Below, one piece after another: positions 1 through 5,624 of a stretch of 5,624 bases of DNA; position 1 is the first letter of the stretch, and every line of letters begins with the position of its first letter. The translations under genes and the position numbers were made by a program. Source of the stretch: an uncultured Pseudomonadota bacterium (GTDB lineage Bacteria > Myxococcota_A > UBA9042 > CAIXZC01); contig CALFHQ010000232.1 in assembly GCA_937876385.1 (NCBI GenBank), forward strand, positions 1 to 5,624, read 5' to 3'. Under the pieces are notes generated by a model. That model ran no database searches. It saw only the letters and a list, made by a program, of their open reading frames with translations, and had not been told where the DNA came from.

Positions 1-2384
1 TAGGTCACGATGGAGATGATGGTTACCCCGTCTCCCCCTTCCTCCCTCTTCCCGGGTCGGAACTCCACCGGGTAGGATGTTTCTTTCAGGTAGTCCCTTA
101 CAACCTGCTTCAACCTTCCGGTTCCGTGTCCATGAACTGCGATGATTTCAGACGTTGGCGACAGGATGGCATTGTCCAGCGCTGAGATGAGATCCTCCAG
201 CGCTTCCTCCCCAGTCTTGCCTCGAAGGTCGAGTCTTTGCGAGCCCAGACCCATGGCCGTTCGAGAGGACTTCTGGGGCTCCGAAGCCGGCTTTGAGCCC
301 TTCTCCTGCTTCAACGGAACCAGATCAGACAGGGGCAAGCGCATGCGCATCGGTCCCATCTTGAGCAATGCAGAGTTGTCCTTTTCAGAGAGAGACATCA
401 CCACCGCCTTCTTCCCGAACTTCTTCACGAGGACTTCCCCCCCTTCTTCGAAGTGGGAAGCGGTTTGGCTGCGGTATGGCTCCAAAGCCTCTTCCTGCTC
501 CAGCTCCTTGCGCCGCTTCTGGATCTCCTCGTTGACTTCACTGAGACGTCGCCGATTCTTCAGGATGATGCCTCGGGTCTGCTCTTTTCGGGTCATTTCC
601 GCCACCAACTCGTTGACTGTTCCCATGGCCTCGTCCACCGCCTGGGTGGCGAGGCGCACCTTCTGGTTCACGATGCGTTCGGTACGCTTTGACAGCTCGT
701 CCAAGGCCAGCCTTCGTCGACGAGCCAGCTCCTGTGCCTCGAGGGTCAAGGCGCTGGCTTCTTTGACTTGCCGTTCAAGCTCTTCTTCTCTGGAAGACAA
801 GCGAAGGATGGCCTCTTCCAAGGTTCCCGTCTTCTCCCCCGAGAGGAAGGCAGCGGTGTCTTCGATGACCTCCTCTGGGACTCCCACCCGGCGAGCGATT
901 TCCAGTGTGCGGGAGGAGCCTGGAACCCCCAGCGAGAGGCGGTAGGTTGGCTCCAGAGTCTCCCAATTCACCCCCATGGAAGCGTTCTCCATGCCGTCGG
1001 TGGCCATGGCCATTCCCTTGAGGCGCTCGTAATGGGTCGCAATCATGGCCAGTGTGCCACTTCGCATGAAGGCGTTGAGATAAGCTCCCCCCAGAGCAGC
1101 CCCTTGTTCGGGTTCGGTTCCCACGGTGATCTCGTCCACCAGAACGAGGTGCCCCGGGCCGCACTGCTCGAGGATTTGGTTGAGTCCTGTGAGGTGTCCG
1201 GTGAAGGTGGAGAGCTGCTGAGATACGTCTTCGAGGTCCCCGGGCAGGGCGTGGAGTCCTTTCAACACGGGAACGACGCTGTCTGCTCCCACTGGAGGAA
1301 GGAGCCCCGCTGAGACCATCAAGAGGCATTGTCCGAGGGTCTTGAGGGCCACTGACTTGCCCCCGGCGTTGGGCCCTGAGAGGCAGATGAGTTGGCACCC
1401 GTCGTTTCCCAGAAGGAAGTCGTTGGCCACGACGCCTGACCCTTGAAGAAGGAGAATGGGGGAGCGTGCGCCCATGAGTCGAATCAACGGTTTGTCGCCG
1501 ATCTCCGGAATGGAAGCCCCCATCTCCACCGCCAGGAGCGCTCTAGCAGAGAGGACGTCGAAGTCGCCCACTGCTTCCTGGGTGGCCAGTATCTCAGCGC
1601 CGTTGTCGGCAACCACGTCGGTGAGTTCTCCCAGCACCACGGCTTCTGCCTGTTTTACCGTCTCTTGTGCCCATTTGAGTTGATTGTTCAACGGAATGAG
1701 GAAGTCCGGCTCGATGAACACCGTGGCTCCAGACTGGCTTACTGCGTGGACGATGCCCTCCACCGAGCCCTGCCTTTCGGCTCGCACGGGGACCACGTAG
1801 CGGTCCTCTCGAAGGGTGTAGAACTTGTCCTGGAGGGCTTCGTCGGCCCGCTGGGTTCGCAGAAAGCGTTCCAGCTTGACCTTGATGTCCTGGTGCACCG
1901 AGAAGGCCCGTTGGCGCGCTCGGTGCAACTCTGGGCTGGCGTTGTCTTTGACCATCCCCTCGGAATCGATGGCGCCGAAGATCTCTGTTCCCACCAATCG
2001 AAGCTCGGCCATGCGGTTGATGATTCGAACACTGTGAGAGAGCCTGGCCTGGTGTGACACAGCGAAATTCCGCACCCGGGTCATGTCTTGAACAGTGCGC
2101 CCCACTAAGAGGAGTTCAAGGGCGCTCAGCGTCCCTTCCTTTCTGGCTCGAAATACCAGCGCACTCAGGTCCTCCATCTCACCGAAGTGGAGGTTCTCGC
2201 CGTTGTCGAAGAGGGTCTTCAACTCGTGCACCGCTTCCAAGGCGTTGCGGACTTCGGTTCCGCCGTTGAGGAAGGGGAGGGTTTGCACCTTCGCCTTTCC
2301 CTGGGTTGTCACCGCCAATTGATCGAGACGTGCTGTTACTCGCTCCCACTTCAGGTAGCGGCAGGTTTCTTTTGAAGCATTCAT
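1..2384 (-). CDS. mutS2: MutS2 family ATPase/endonuclease with C-terminal Smr domain (3' end at window edge)
   Basis: Translated by hand from ATG 2384-2382, the frame stays open for 794 codons and the last two bases read TA, so the stop is probably completed by the first base outside the window. About 794 residues is normal for MutS2. Seen in order: an N-terminal lever/clamp region with the family block around residues 186-230 (LREDRYVVPV, then SGATVFIEP); Walker A GPNAGGKS at 337-344 (Lys343); STFTGH at 392-397; Walker B with Asp417-Glu418; ATHY with His451; a long charged coiled coil at about 520-635; a small beta (KOW-like) domain at about 642-695; and an Smr domain with LDLRG at 718-722 and HGHGTG at 751-756. 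The mismatch-recognition domain I of MutS is absent, as expected for MutS2. Family members are linked to suppression of homologous recombination and, in Bacillus, to rescue of collided ribosomes; which role applies here cannot be read from sequence. It is third in the operon. The start overlaps the upstream stop (TGATG), and the nearest GGAG is 14 bases away, so translation is probably coupled. Confidence 0.96.
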   Translation of the reverse strand, partial: MNASKETCRYLKWERVTARLDQLAVTTQGKAKVQTLPFLNGGTEVRNALEAVHELKTLFDNGENLHFGEMEDLSALVFRARKEGTLSALELLLVGRTVQDMTRVRNFAVSHQARLSHSVRIINRMAELRLVGTEIFGAIDSEGMVKDNASPELHRARQRAFSVHQDIKVKLERFLRTQRADEALQDKFYTLREDRYVVPVRAERQGSVEGIVHAVSQSGATVFIEPDFLIPLNNQLKWAQETVKQAEAVVLGELTDVVADNGAEILATQEAVGDFDVLSARALLAVEMGASIPEIGDKPLIRLMGARSPILLLQGSGVVANDFLLGNDGCQLICLSGPNAGGKSVALKTLGQCLLMVSAGLLPPVGADSVVPVLKGLHALPGDLEDVSQQLSTFTGHLTGLNQILEQCGPGHLVLVDEITVGTEPEQGAALGGAYLNAFMRSGTLAMIATHYERLKGMAMATDGMENASMGVNWETLEPTYRLSLGVPGSSRTLEIARRVGVPEEVIEDTAAFLSGEKTGTLEEAILRLSSREEELERQVKEASALTLEAQELARRRRLALDELSKRTERIVNQKVRLATQAVDEAMGTVNELVAEMTRKEQTRGIILKNRRRLSEVNEEIQKRRKELEQEEALEPYRSQTASHFEEGGEVLVKKFGKKAVVMSLSEKDNSALLKMGPMRMRLPLSDLVPLKQEKGSKPASEPQKSSRTAMGLGSQRLDLRGKTGEEALEDLISALDNAILSPTSEIIAVHGHGTGRLKQVVRDYLKETSYPVEFRPGKREEGGDGVTIISIVT

Positions 2385-3136
2385 CAGGGTTTTGAAGACT
2401 CCGGCAATTCCGGTTTCAGGGGATAGTGAACACCGAGTTTCCGCAGTGGAAGTCTCGTGTGGAACATCAACACAGTATCTTGGACCTTCTCGGGGTCCGT
2501 GGGGATGGGAAGCTCTCTAAGGACGACGACCAACACTCGACCCTTGCCGGCGAGAGCCACCTGTCGGATGGTGCGCACCGTTCGAGCCAGGGATGCGTTT
2601 CCTTTGCGGCGGGTATCCTTGGCAAAGGAGCGCAAAGTGGCCTTGGAATCCCCCGCCAGGAGCACCAACTCGTCGCTCTTCTTCCCTTCTTCGATGCGCA
2701 GCGTGAGGTTCTTACCGTCAGCCGAGAACGTCGCCTCGCTGGCCCCCGCCGGAGTCATCTGGTGCAGGAGCACCGCGGGTTCATAGCCGTCCTTTTGTAA
2801 GGCAGCCAGCTCCTCGTTCGCTTCTTTCTTGATGGTCTCCATATATAAGTCGTAGTGACCCAGTTTTCTGAGAGGTTCTCGCTGCGCCTTTCCCAGAAGG
2901 GTACGGCGTTTCGGGAGCGGCTCATTGTAGCCATGTACCTCGATGTAGAAGGTGTCAAACCCTCGCTCATAGTCCACCTCTTGCCTCTTGAAGACCACCG
3001 AAGTGCGCTTGTCCTTTCGCCTGGAGAGAAGAACCTCGTAGAAGTCGGCGTTGGCTTCTCGCTGAAAGGGGAGAGACGTTGTCAGAAGGATGGCGAAGAG
3101 AAGCCAGAGGACGCTCCGGACAAGGAAGGAACCCAT
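2384..3136 (-). CDS. Exported protein of unknown function between aminotransferase and mutS2
   Basis: A 250-residue protein that I do not recognise. The N-terminus is a good Sec signal peptide: Arg7, a hydrophobic core at about residues 8-22, and a likely signal peptidase I site after ANA (28-30), giving a mature protein of about 220 residues in the periplasm or beyond. There is no lipobox and no second membrane segment. The mature part is rich in Lys and Arg, with a charged helical stretch around 90-120 (ETIKKEANEELAALQKDGYE), an alternating beta-like middle part, and a hydrophobic strand GRVLVVVLREL near 200. No cysteine is seen in the mature part and no catalytic motif stands out. A GTG at 3139 is also in frame, but ATG 3136 is preferred because GGGAGAGG (3143-3150) lies 6 bases from it and only 3 from the GTG. 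The ATG shares one base with the aminotransferase stop, and its own stop shares one base with the mutS2 start, so it is locked into this operon. Confidence 0.85.
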   Translation of the reverse strand: MGSFLVRSVLWLLFAILLTTSLPFQREANADFYEVLLSRRKDKRTSVVFKRQEVDYERGFDTFYIEVHGYNEPLPKRRTLLGKAQREPLRKLGHYDLYMETIKKEANEELAALQKDGYEPAVLLHQMTPAGASEATFSADGKNLTLRIEEGKKSDELVLLAGDSKATLRSFAKDTRRKGNASLARTVRTIRQVALAGKGRVLVVVLRELPIPTDPEKVQDTVLMFHTRLPLRKLGVHYPLKPELPESSKP

Positions 3137-4203
3137 CACGTACCTCTCCCGAATCCTCGTTTCAAGGCGGTGGAGATCCCCTCCAACCCCTCTGAGAGTC
3201 GGTTCCCGGCCTGGAGCCAGGAGACACGAATGGAGCCAGAGACTTCAAAGAGGGAGCCTGGGACGAGGAGAACCCCCAACTCGTCGTGCAGCCTTTCTGC
3301 AAAGGTCAGGTCGTCGATTCCTTCGGGGAGGGCAATACTGGCGAAACCGGGTCCTTGCGGTGGGGTCCATTCAAGCCCCGGAGTCATGGAGACCCATTGT
3401 GCCATGTGGTCCAGGTGTTCCACCGAAATGCTCCGAGCCGCTTCCCGAAGAGCGGGCAGTTTGGGGACAACCTCCAAGCCGTAGGCACACCCCAGCATGG
3501 TGGGGGTTCCGTGGGAGAATCGGGCGTCGGTGAGGATCCGGCAGACATCAGCGGAAGCCGAGAGCCATCCCAGACGCATCCAGTATGTGCCGGCCAGTTT
3601 GGAGAGGCTCGACATCACCACGATGCGGGGATGGGCTTTGTGGTATGTGGGGTGATCCGAGAACTGTCGATAGACCTCGTTTACAAGCAACCATCCCCCG
3701 TGCCGGCCCACCTCGTCGGCCAAAGCCAACACGTCCTCTCGACGGGAGTGGGTCCCCCCGGGGTTGCAGGGCTCCAGCAGCATCACTGCGCCAGTCTCAG
3801 GTCCCACCGCCTGAACAATCTCCTCCATGGGGAGCGCCCAGCCGTCCTCGGGACGCCGGTGGAAGCGCTTCACCCGGTTGGTTCGCTCGGCTTGACGCAA
3901 CATGGGCTCGTACATGGGAGACTCCACCAGGACTTCCTTGCCCGGTTCCACGAGTGTCAGGAGAGCCAGCAGGTTTCCGCCGGTGGCACCCTCTGTGGCC
4001 ACAACTTCGTCGGGGGGAATGTCGAGCCATTCGGCCACAGCCTCCTCGAAGCGGTGTGGAAGGGTCCACGGATTTCCCACGTCGGGGTGAAACGAGGTCG
4101 GGTCCAAGGCGGCCATGCCGCTGCTGTGGAGGTTAACGGCGTCATCCCCGCGGTTTGCCCGCACGAGATACCAATTCAGATAGTGGTTTGTCGAAAATTG
4201 CAT
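3136..4203 (-). CDS. PLP-dependent aminotransferase, class I/II (fold type I)
   Basis: A 355-residue cytosolic enzyme expected to move an amino group between an amino acid and a 2-oxo acid through pyridoxal phosphate. The substrate is not predictable. Numbering from ATG 4203, visible fold-type-I landmarks are: EGATGGN (71-77, phosphate-binding loop region); SPMYEP (95-100); EPCNPGG (144-150) with Asn147, the counterpart of the NPTG asparagine; VNEVYRQF (174-181) with Tyr178; SSLSKLAG (198-205) with Lys202 as the Schiff-base lysine; Arg210 in the RLGW motif; and Arg326 in SIRVSW as the likely carboxylate-binding arginine. Unusually, residue 175 is Asn where the family normally has the Asp that pairs with the pyridine nitrogen. 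The frame extends to ATG 4278 (380 residues), but those 25 residues look unlike an aminotransferase N-terminus, while MQFSTNHYLNWYLVR does, and a TATAAT lies six bases before ATG 4203. It is the first gene of a three-gene operon. Alternatives within the family, such as a lyase-like or other PLP activity, are possible. Confidence 0.93.
   Translation of the reverse strand: MQFSTNHYLNWYLVRANRGDDAVNLHSSGMAALDPTSFHPDVGNPWTLPHRFEEAVAEWLDIPPDEVVATEGATGGNLLALLTLVEPGKEVLVESPMYEPMLRQAERTNRVKRFHRRPEDGWALPMEEIVQAVGPETGAVMLLEPCNPGGTHSRREDVLALADEVGRHGGWLLVNEVYRQFSDHPTYHKAHPRIVVMSSLSKLAGTYWMRLGWLSASADVCRILTDARFSHGTPTMLGCAYGLEVVPKLPALREAARSISVEHLDHMAQWVSMTPGLEWTPPQGPGFASIALPEGIDDLTFAERLHDELGVLLVPGSLFEVSGSIRVSWLQAGNRLSEGLEGISTALKRGFGRGT
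3143..3150 (-). promoter_or_regulatory. Ribosome binding site GGGAGAGG that sets the start of the exported protein
   Basis: On the minus strand GGGAGAGG lies within the last codons of the aminotransferase gene and six bases before ATG 3136. The in-frame GTG at 3139 would be only three bases away, which is too close, so this site argues for the ATG and for a one-base TGATG overlap. Confidence 0.6.
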
Positions 4204-4211
4204 GGGCCCAT
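4202..4211. repeat. 10-bp perfect palindrome ATGGGCCCAT over -10/start
   Basis: The sequence is identical on both strands. It covers the last two bases of the -10 hexamer, the six-base gap, and the first two bases of the aminotransferase ATG. It could be a small operator, or chance arising from an ATG six bases after a hexamer ending in AT. No second copy was noticed nearby. Confidence 0.35.
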
Positions 4212-4215
4212 TATA
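4210..4215 (-). promoter_or_regulatory. -10 element (TATAAT) of the aminotransferase operon, apparently leaderless
   Basis: On the minus strand the sequence reads TATAAT-GGGCCC-ATG. The perfect -10 hexamer ends six bases before the ATG, so the expected transcription start is the A of that ATG, the classic arrangement for a leaderless mRNA. The -35 is weak: TTCCTT at 4233-4238 with a 17-base spacer is the best candidate. No Shine-Dalgarno-like sequence sits in the six-base gap. The call rests on the hexamer and its spacing only. Confidence 0.6.
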
Positions 4216-4262
4216 AGCAGGTACGGTGCCGGAAGGAAAGCAGAAGGTGCCAATCGAGGCGG

Positions 4263-4291
4263 TTGTGTACCGCTCCATTGGAGGCTATACT
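4263..4291 (+). promoter_or_regulatory. Promoter of the lipoprotein gene (TTGTGT - 17 bp - TATACT)
   Basis: The -35 candidate TTGTGT (4263-4268) is separated by 17 bases from TATACT (4286-4291), which matches the -10 consensus at five of six positions. The expected transcription start is about 4298. It faces away from the aminotransferase promoter, with the two -10 boxes about 70 bp apart, so one regulator could act on both. The spacer holds the dyad CTCCA-T-TGGAG (4273-4283). Confidence 0.55.
4273..4283. repeat. 11-bp dyad CTCCA-T-TGGAG between -35 and -10
   Basis: Two 5-bp inverted arms around a single central T, placed inside the spacer of the plus-strand promoter. The position would suit a repressor or MerR-like operator, but it is short and could be random. 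Confidence 0.25.
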
Positions 4292-4297
4292 CTGTTC

Positions 4298-4339
4298 ATG
4301 GCCGGGTCGAGCGTTGGATCTGGCCGGGAGCGTCGGTGA
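4298..4339 (+). CDS. Possible leaderless 13-codon upstream ORF
   Basis: An ATG lies exactly six bases after TATACT and opens MAGSSVGSGRERR, ending at TGA 4337-4339. That TGA overlaps a GTG (4336-4338) in the lipoprotein frame as GTGA, and the next lipoprotein ATG follows at 4342. The spacing fits initiation at the 5' end of the mRNA followed by reinitiation on the lipoprotein. The peptide itself shows no recognisable motif. A normal 5' leader with a chance ATG remains equally possible. Confidence 0.3.
   Translation: MAGSSVGSGRERR
4326..4330 (+). promoter_or_regulatory. Ribosome binding site candidate (GGGAG) for the lipoprotein
   Basis: GGGAG lies 5 bases before GTG 4336 and 11 bases before ATG 4342, so it fits the GTG slightly better by spacing. 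It leaves the exact lipoprotein start undecided between these two codons. Confidence 0.45.
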
Positions 4340-4341
4340 AG

Positions 4342-4896
4342 ATGACCCGGAATATCCTGTTGTTGGGCGTCCTGTTGTTGGCATCAGGATGTGGATTTGC
4401 GTTGGAGCAAGACGGCCTCGCTTCAGCGGAAACTTTGGTTGTCGAGCAGTGCGACGTTCCCTCTCCCTTCGAGATGAATTTCAACTTCTTTGCCTATTCG
4501 GCTTGCAACGACACGGTCCAGTTGCGCTTTCAGGGGGATGGCCATGCGATGGTCAACTCCGACGGAGTCTCCATCCAGTTGGAACGCTTTGGTCGATTGG
4601 CTGACGCCTTGAAGTCGGGCCCCGTGACTGTAACTCTTCCAGACCCTGACGTGGAGTTCTCTGTGTACCTGAATCACCGCTGTTTTGAGAACTACGTTAC
4701 CCTGAACGGGATCTCTGGGACGGTGATTTTGAACCAACTGGATCCCGGTGATGGCGGAAAGTTGGACATTGTGGCGGACGTTGCTTTGGTGAACGCTCTT
4801 AATGGAGATGAAGCGACGTCCAACTTGCACTTCGAAGCCCAGGGCGAGTTGTCTTCGGCAACTCCGCACCGTGATTTCTCTGTCTGTCCTCGATGA
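4342..4896 (+). CDS. Small predicted lipoprotein with four cysteines, function unknown
   Basis: A 184-residue protein from ATG 4342 (186 from GTG 4336, which would add Val-Lys and has the better GGGAG spacing). The N-terminus MTRNILLLGVLLLASGC is a type II signal peptide: a basic start, a hydrophobic core, and the lipobox ASGC with Cys17 as the lipidated residue. The residue after the Cys is Gly, not Asp, so outer-membrane sorting is expected. The mature part of about 168 residues has Cys37, Cys55, Cys114 and Cys182, enough for two disulfides in the periplasm. It is otherwise rich in short alternating polar and hydrophobic strands, suggesting a beta-sandwich-like fold. I recognise no family. 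The reading frame has no stop for about 1 kb upstream, but that part is antisense to the aminotransferase and is not credible as coding. Transcribed alone from a divergent promoter; it ends 9 bases from the converging gene. Confidence 0.82.
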   Translation: MTRNILLLGVLLLASGCGFALEQDGLASAETLVVEQCDVPSPFEMNFNFFAYSACNDTVQLRFQGDGHAMVNSDGVSIQLERFGRLADALKSGPVTVTLPDPDVEFSVYLNHRCFENYVTLNGISGTVILNQLDPGDGGKLDIVADVALVNALNGDEATSNLHFEAQGELSSATPHRDFSVCPR

Positions 4897-4905
4897 TGCC
4901 GGTTT

Positions 4906-5624
4906 CTACTGGGCGGGTTCTGAGTCGGCTTCCCCTTTGCCATAGCCGATTCGCATCTGGCAGGGTTGTCCGATTTTCAGTTCCATGATGCTTCGTGTGA
5001 TGATTCCCAGGGAGGTATTCTCGTAGGGTTCCACCACCATGATTTCCCCCACGACCTCAACTGGAATGTCTTTGAAATCGTCGTCGGAAACCTTGGTGTA
5101 GCCGTCCCCCTTGGAGAGAACCGCGAAGCGGTTTCCAGTCATGACCCCATCATTTCGGCCCTTGTCAAGGAACACGTAGTGGTGTTCCCCAAGGTAGGTG
5201 TACTCGTTGAAGGCGTCGAGAATGACTGCATCAACGTTGGAGGTGTTGGCTCGTGGACTCACGGTGAACTGGTGTTGGAAGATGTCTGTGACGAGGTCTC
5301 CGCGTTCAATCTCTTCATAGGTTTCGAAGAGGAGCCCTTTGACGAACCGCTTCTCTGCGCCAAGGACTTTGGTGATGCCCAGGTGACGAACTTTGTACCC
5401 GACGAGCTTCCCGGTGATGGGGTGGTACACTTCCTTCTCGACCTCGTAGATGGTGAATTCTTCCCCCTTCTTGATCTTCTTGGGGATGTAGAATTCGATA
5501 TACACTTCGTCGTACTGCCCAAGGAACTGCTTCTCCTCTCTGGAGTAGCGAATCTTCCCCGATTCCTTGAACACCTGCTCCGGGATGAATCCCATGGAGC
5601 GAGCGACCACGGTGACTTCTTTGG
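4906..5624 (-). CDS. C-terminal part of a LysM-family-like envelope protein (5' end outside window)
   Basis: The frame is open from the right edge to TAG 4908-4906, giving 238 visible residues. The first possible start inside the window (GTG 5610) is probably internal, because the preceding KEVT reads on smoothly. The body resembles the C-terminal region of proteins from Myxococcota and relatives that start with a signal peptide and a LysM peptidoglycan-binding domain. Recognisable blocks are SMGFIPEQ and SREEKQFLGQYDEVYIEF near the start, EVYHPITGKLVGYKVRHLG with a following IERGDLV, and then a FlgT-C-like beta module with HHYVFLDKGRNDGVMTGNRF, EVVGEIMVVE and TSLGIITRS ending in IGQPCQMR. 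The last 15 residues are acidic and probably disordered. A likely role is binding or organising the cell wall, but the LysM domain itself is not in view, so this rests on family memory. Nothing about its promoter can be seen. Confidence 0.75.
   Translation of the reverse strand, partial: KEVTVVARSMGFIPEQVFKESGKIRYSREEKQFLGQYDEVYIEFYIPKKIKKGEEFTIYEVEKEVYHPITGKLVGYKVRHLGITKVLGAEKRFVKGLLFETYEEIERGDLVTDIFQHQFTVSPRANTSNVDAVILDAFNEYTYLGEHHYVFLDKGRNDGVMTGNRFAVLSKGDGYTKVSDDDFKDIPVEVVGEIMVVEPYENTSLGIITRSIMELKIGQPCQMRIGYGKGEADSEPAQ

Noticed and set aside
142..945. Plus-strand 267-codon open frame
   Set aside because: It is antisense to the MutS2 coiled coil, KOW-like and Smr region. The Ser/Arg-rich translation is typical of the reverse strand of a Glu/Lys/Leu-rich coiled coil.
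775..1398. Minus-strand 207-codon open frame
   Set aside because: It is the shifted frame of the MutS2 ATPase domain on the same strand. Its Arg/Pro/Gly-rich translation lacks any motif, while the MutS2 frame carries Walker A, Walker B and ATHY through the same bases.
1443..2057. Plus-strand 204-codon open frame
   Set aside because: Antisense to the N-terminal half of MutS2, with no ribosome binding site or domain; the MutS2 frame is continuous and conserved there.
4204..4278. N-terminal extension of the aminotransferase to ATG 4278
   Set aside because: These codons contain the TATAAT element, encode no family-like residues, and extend past the normal start region of this enzyme family.
3286..4341. 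Long plus-strand open frame running without stops into the lipoprotein gene
   Set aside because: It is antisense to the aminotransferase, whose PLP motifs are clear, and its translation is rich in His, Gly, Ser and Arg with no domain. The lipoprotein signal peptide at 4342 marks the true start.
4945..4970. TGCCA...TGGCA inverted repeat as a possible terminator
   Set aside because: The stem is only 5 bp with a loop of about 15 bases, it lies inside the LysM-like coding sequence, and no T run follows.
1..5624. CRISPR array, tRNA or rRNA gene, transposase, toxin-antitoxin or phage module
   Set aside because: Nearly all of the window is accounted for by intact genes on one or other strand, and no regularly spaced repeats, RNA-gene signatures or mobile-element proteins were seen.

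Overview
The window looks like ordinary chromosomal DNA from a Gram-negative bacterium. Base composition by eye is moderately GC-rich. Three things suggest a Gram-negative: a lipoprotein signal, a Sec-exported protein, and a cell-envelope protein whose body resembles the LysM-linked family common in Myxococcota and other former Deltaproteobacteria. The MutS2 Walker B region (DEI-x-VGTEP-x-QGAAL) also fits that group. This placement is from memory of family sequences and is only moderately secure. I see no rRNA, tRNA, CRISPR array, insertion sequence or integration site.

Layout. Positions 1-4203 (minus strand) hold a tight three-gene cluster. In transcription order it is a class I/II PLP-dependent aminotransferase (4203-3136), an exported protein of unknown function (3136-2384), and MutS2 (2384 to the left edge). 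Both junctions are TGATG, where the stop of one gene shares one base with the ATG of the next, so the three are almost certainly one transcript with coupled translation. Upstream is a perfect TATAAT placed six bases before an internal ATG of the aminotransferase frame. This points to a leaderless mRNA and to a start 75 bases downstream of the longest possible start.

Positions 4204-4335 form a compact divergent promoter region. On the plus strand, a TATACT element with a TTGTGT -35 at 17 bp drives a small lipoprotein gene (about 4342-4896). This element is also exactly six bases from an ATG, which opens a 13-codon ORF whose stop overlaps a GTG start in the lipoprotein frame. The lipoprotein is unrecognised; its mature part has four cysteines and a beta-rich look.

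The right end (4906-5624, minus strand) holds the C-terminal 238 residues of a protein that resembles the C-terminal part of LysM-type envelope proteins. Its N-terminus lies outside the window. It converges on the lipoprotein gene with only 9 bases between the two stop codons, and no obvious intrinsic terminator is visible.

How the genes may work together is not clear. MutS2 acts on nucleic acids or ribosomes, the aminotransferase on amino or keto acids, and the middle protein outside the cytoplasm, so the operon mixes roles. I do not see a recognisable new defence or mobile system. The features most worth a second look are the paired six-base -10-to-ATG spacings, the Asn at the usual Asp position of the aminotransferase, and the conserved-looking but unexplained middle gene.
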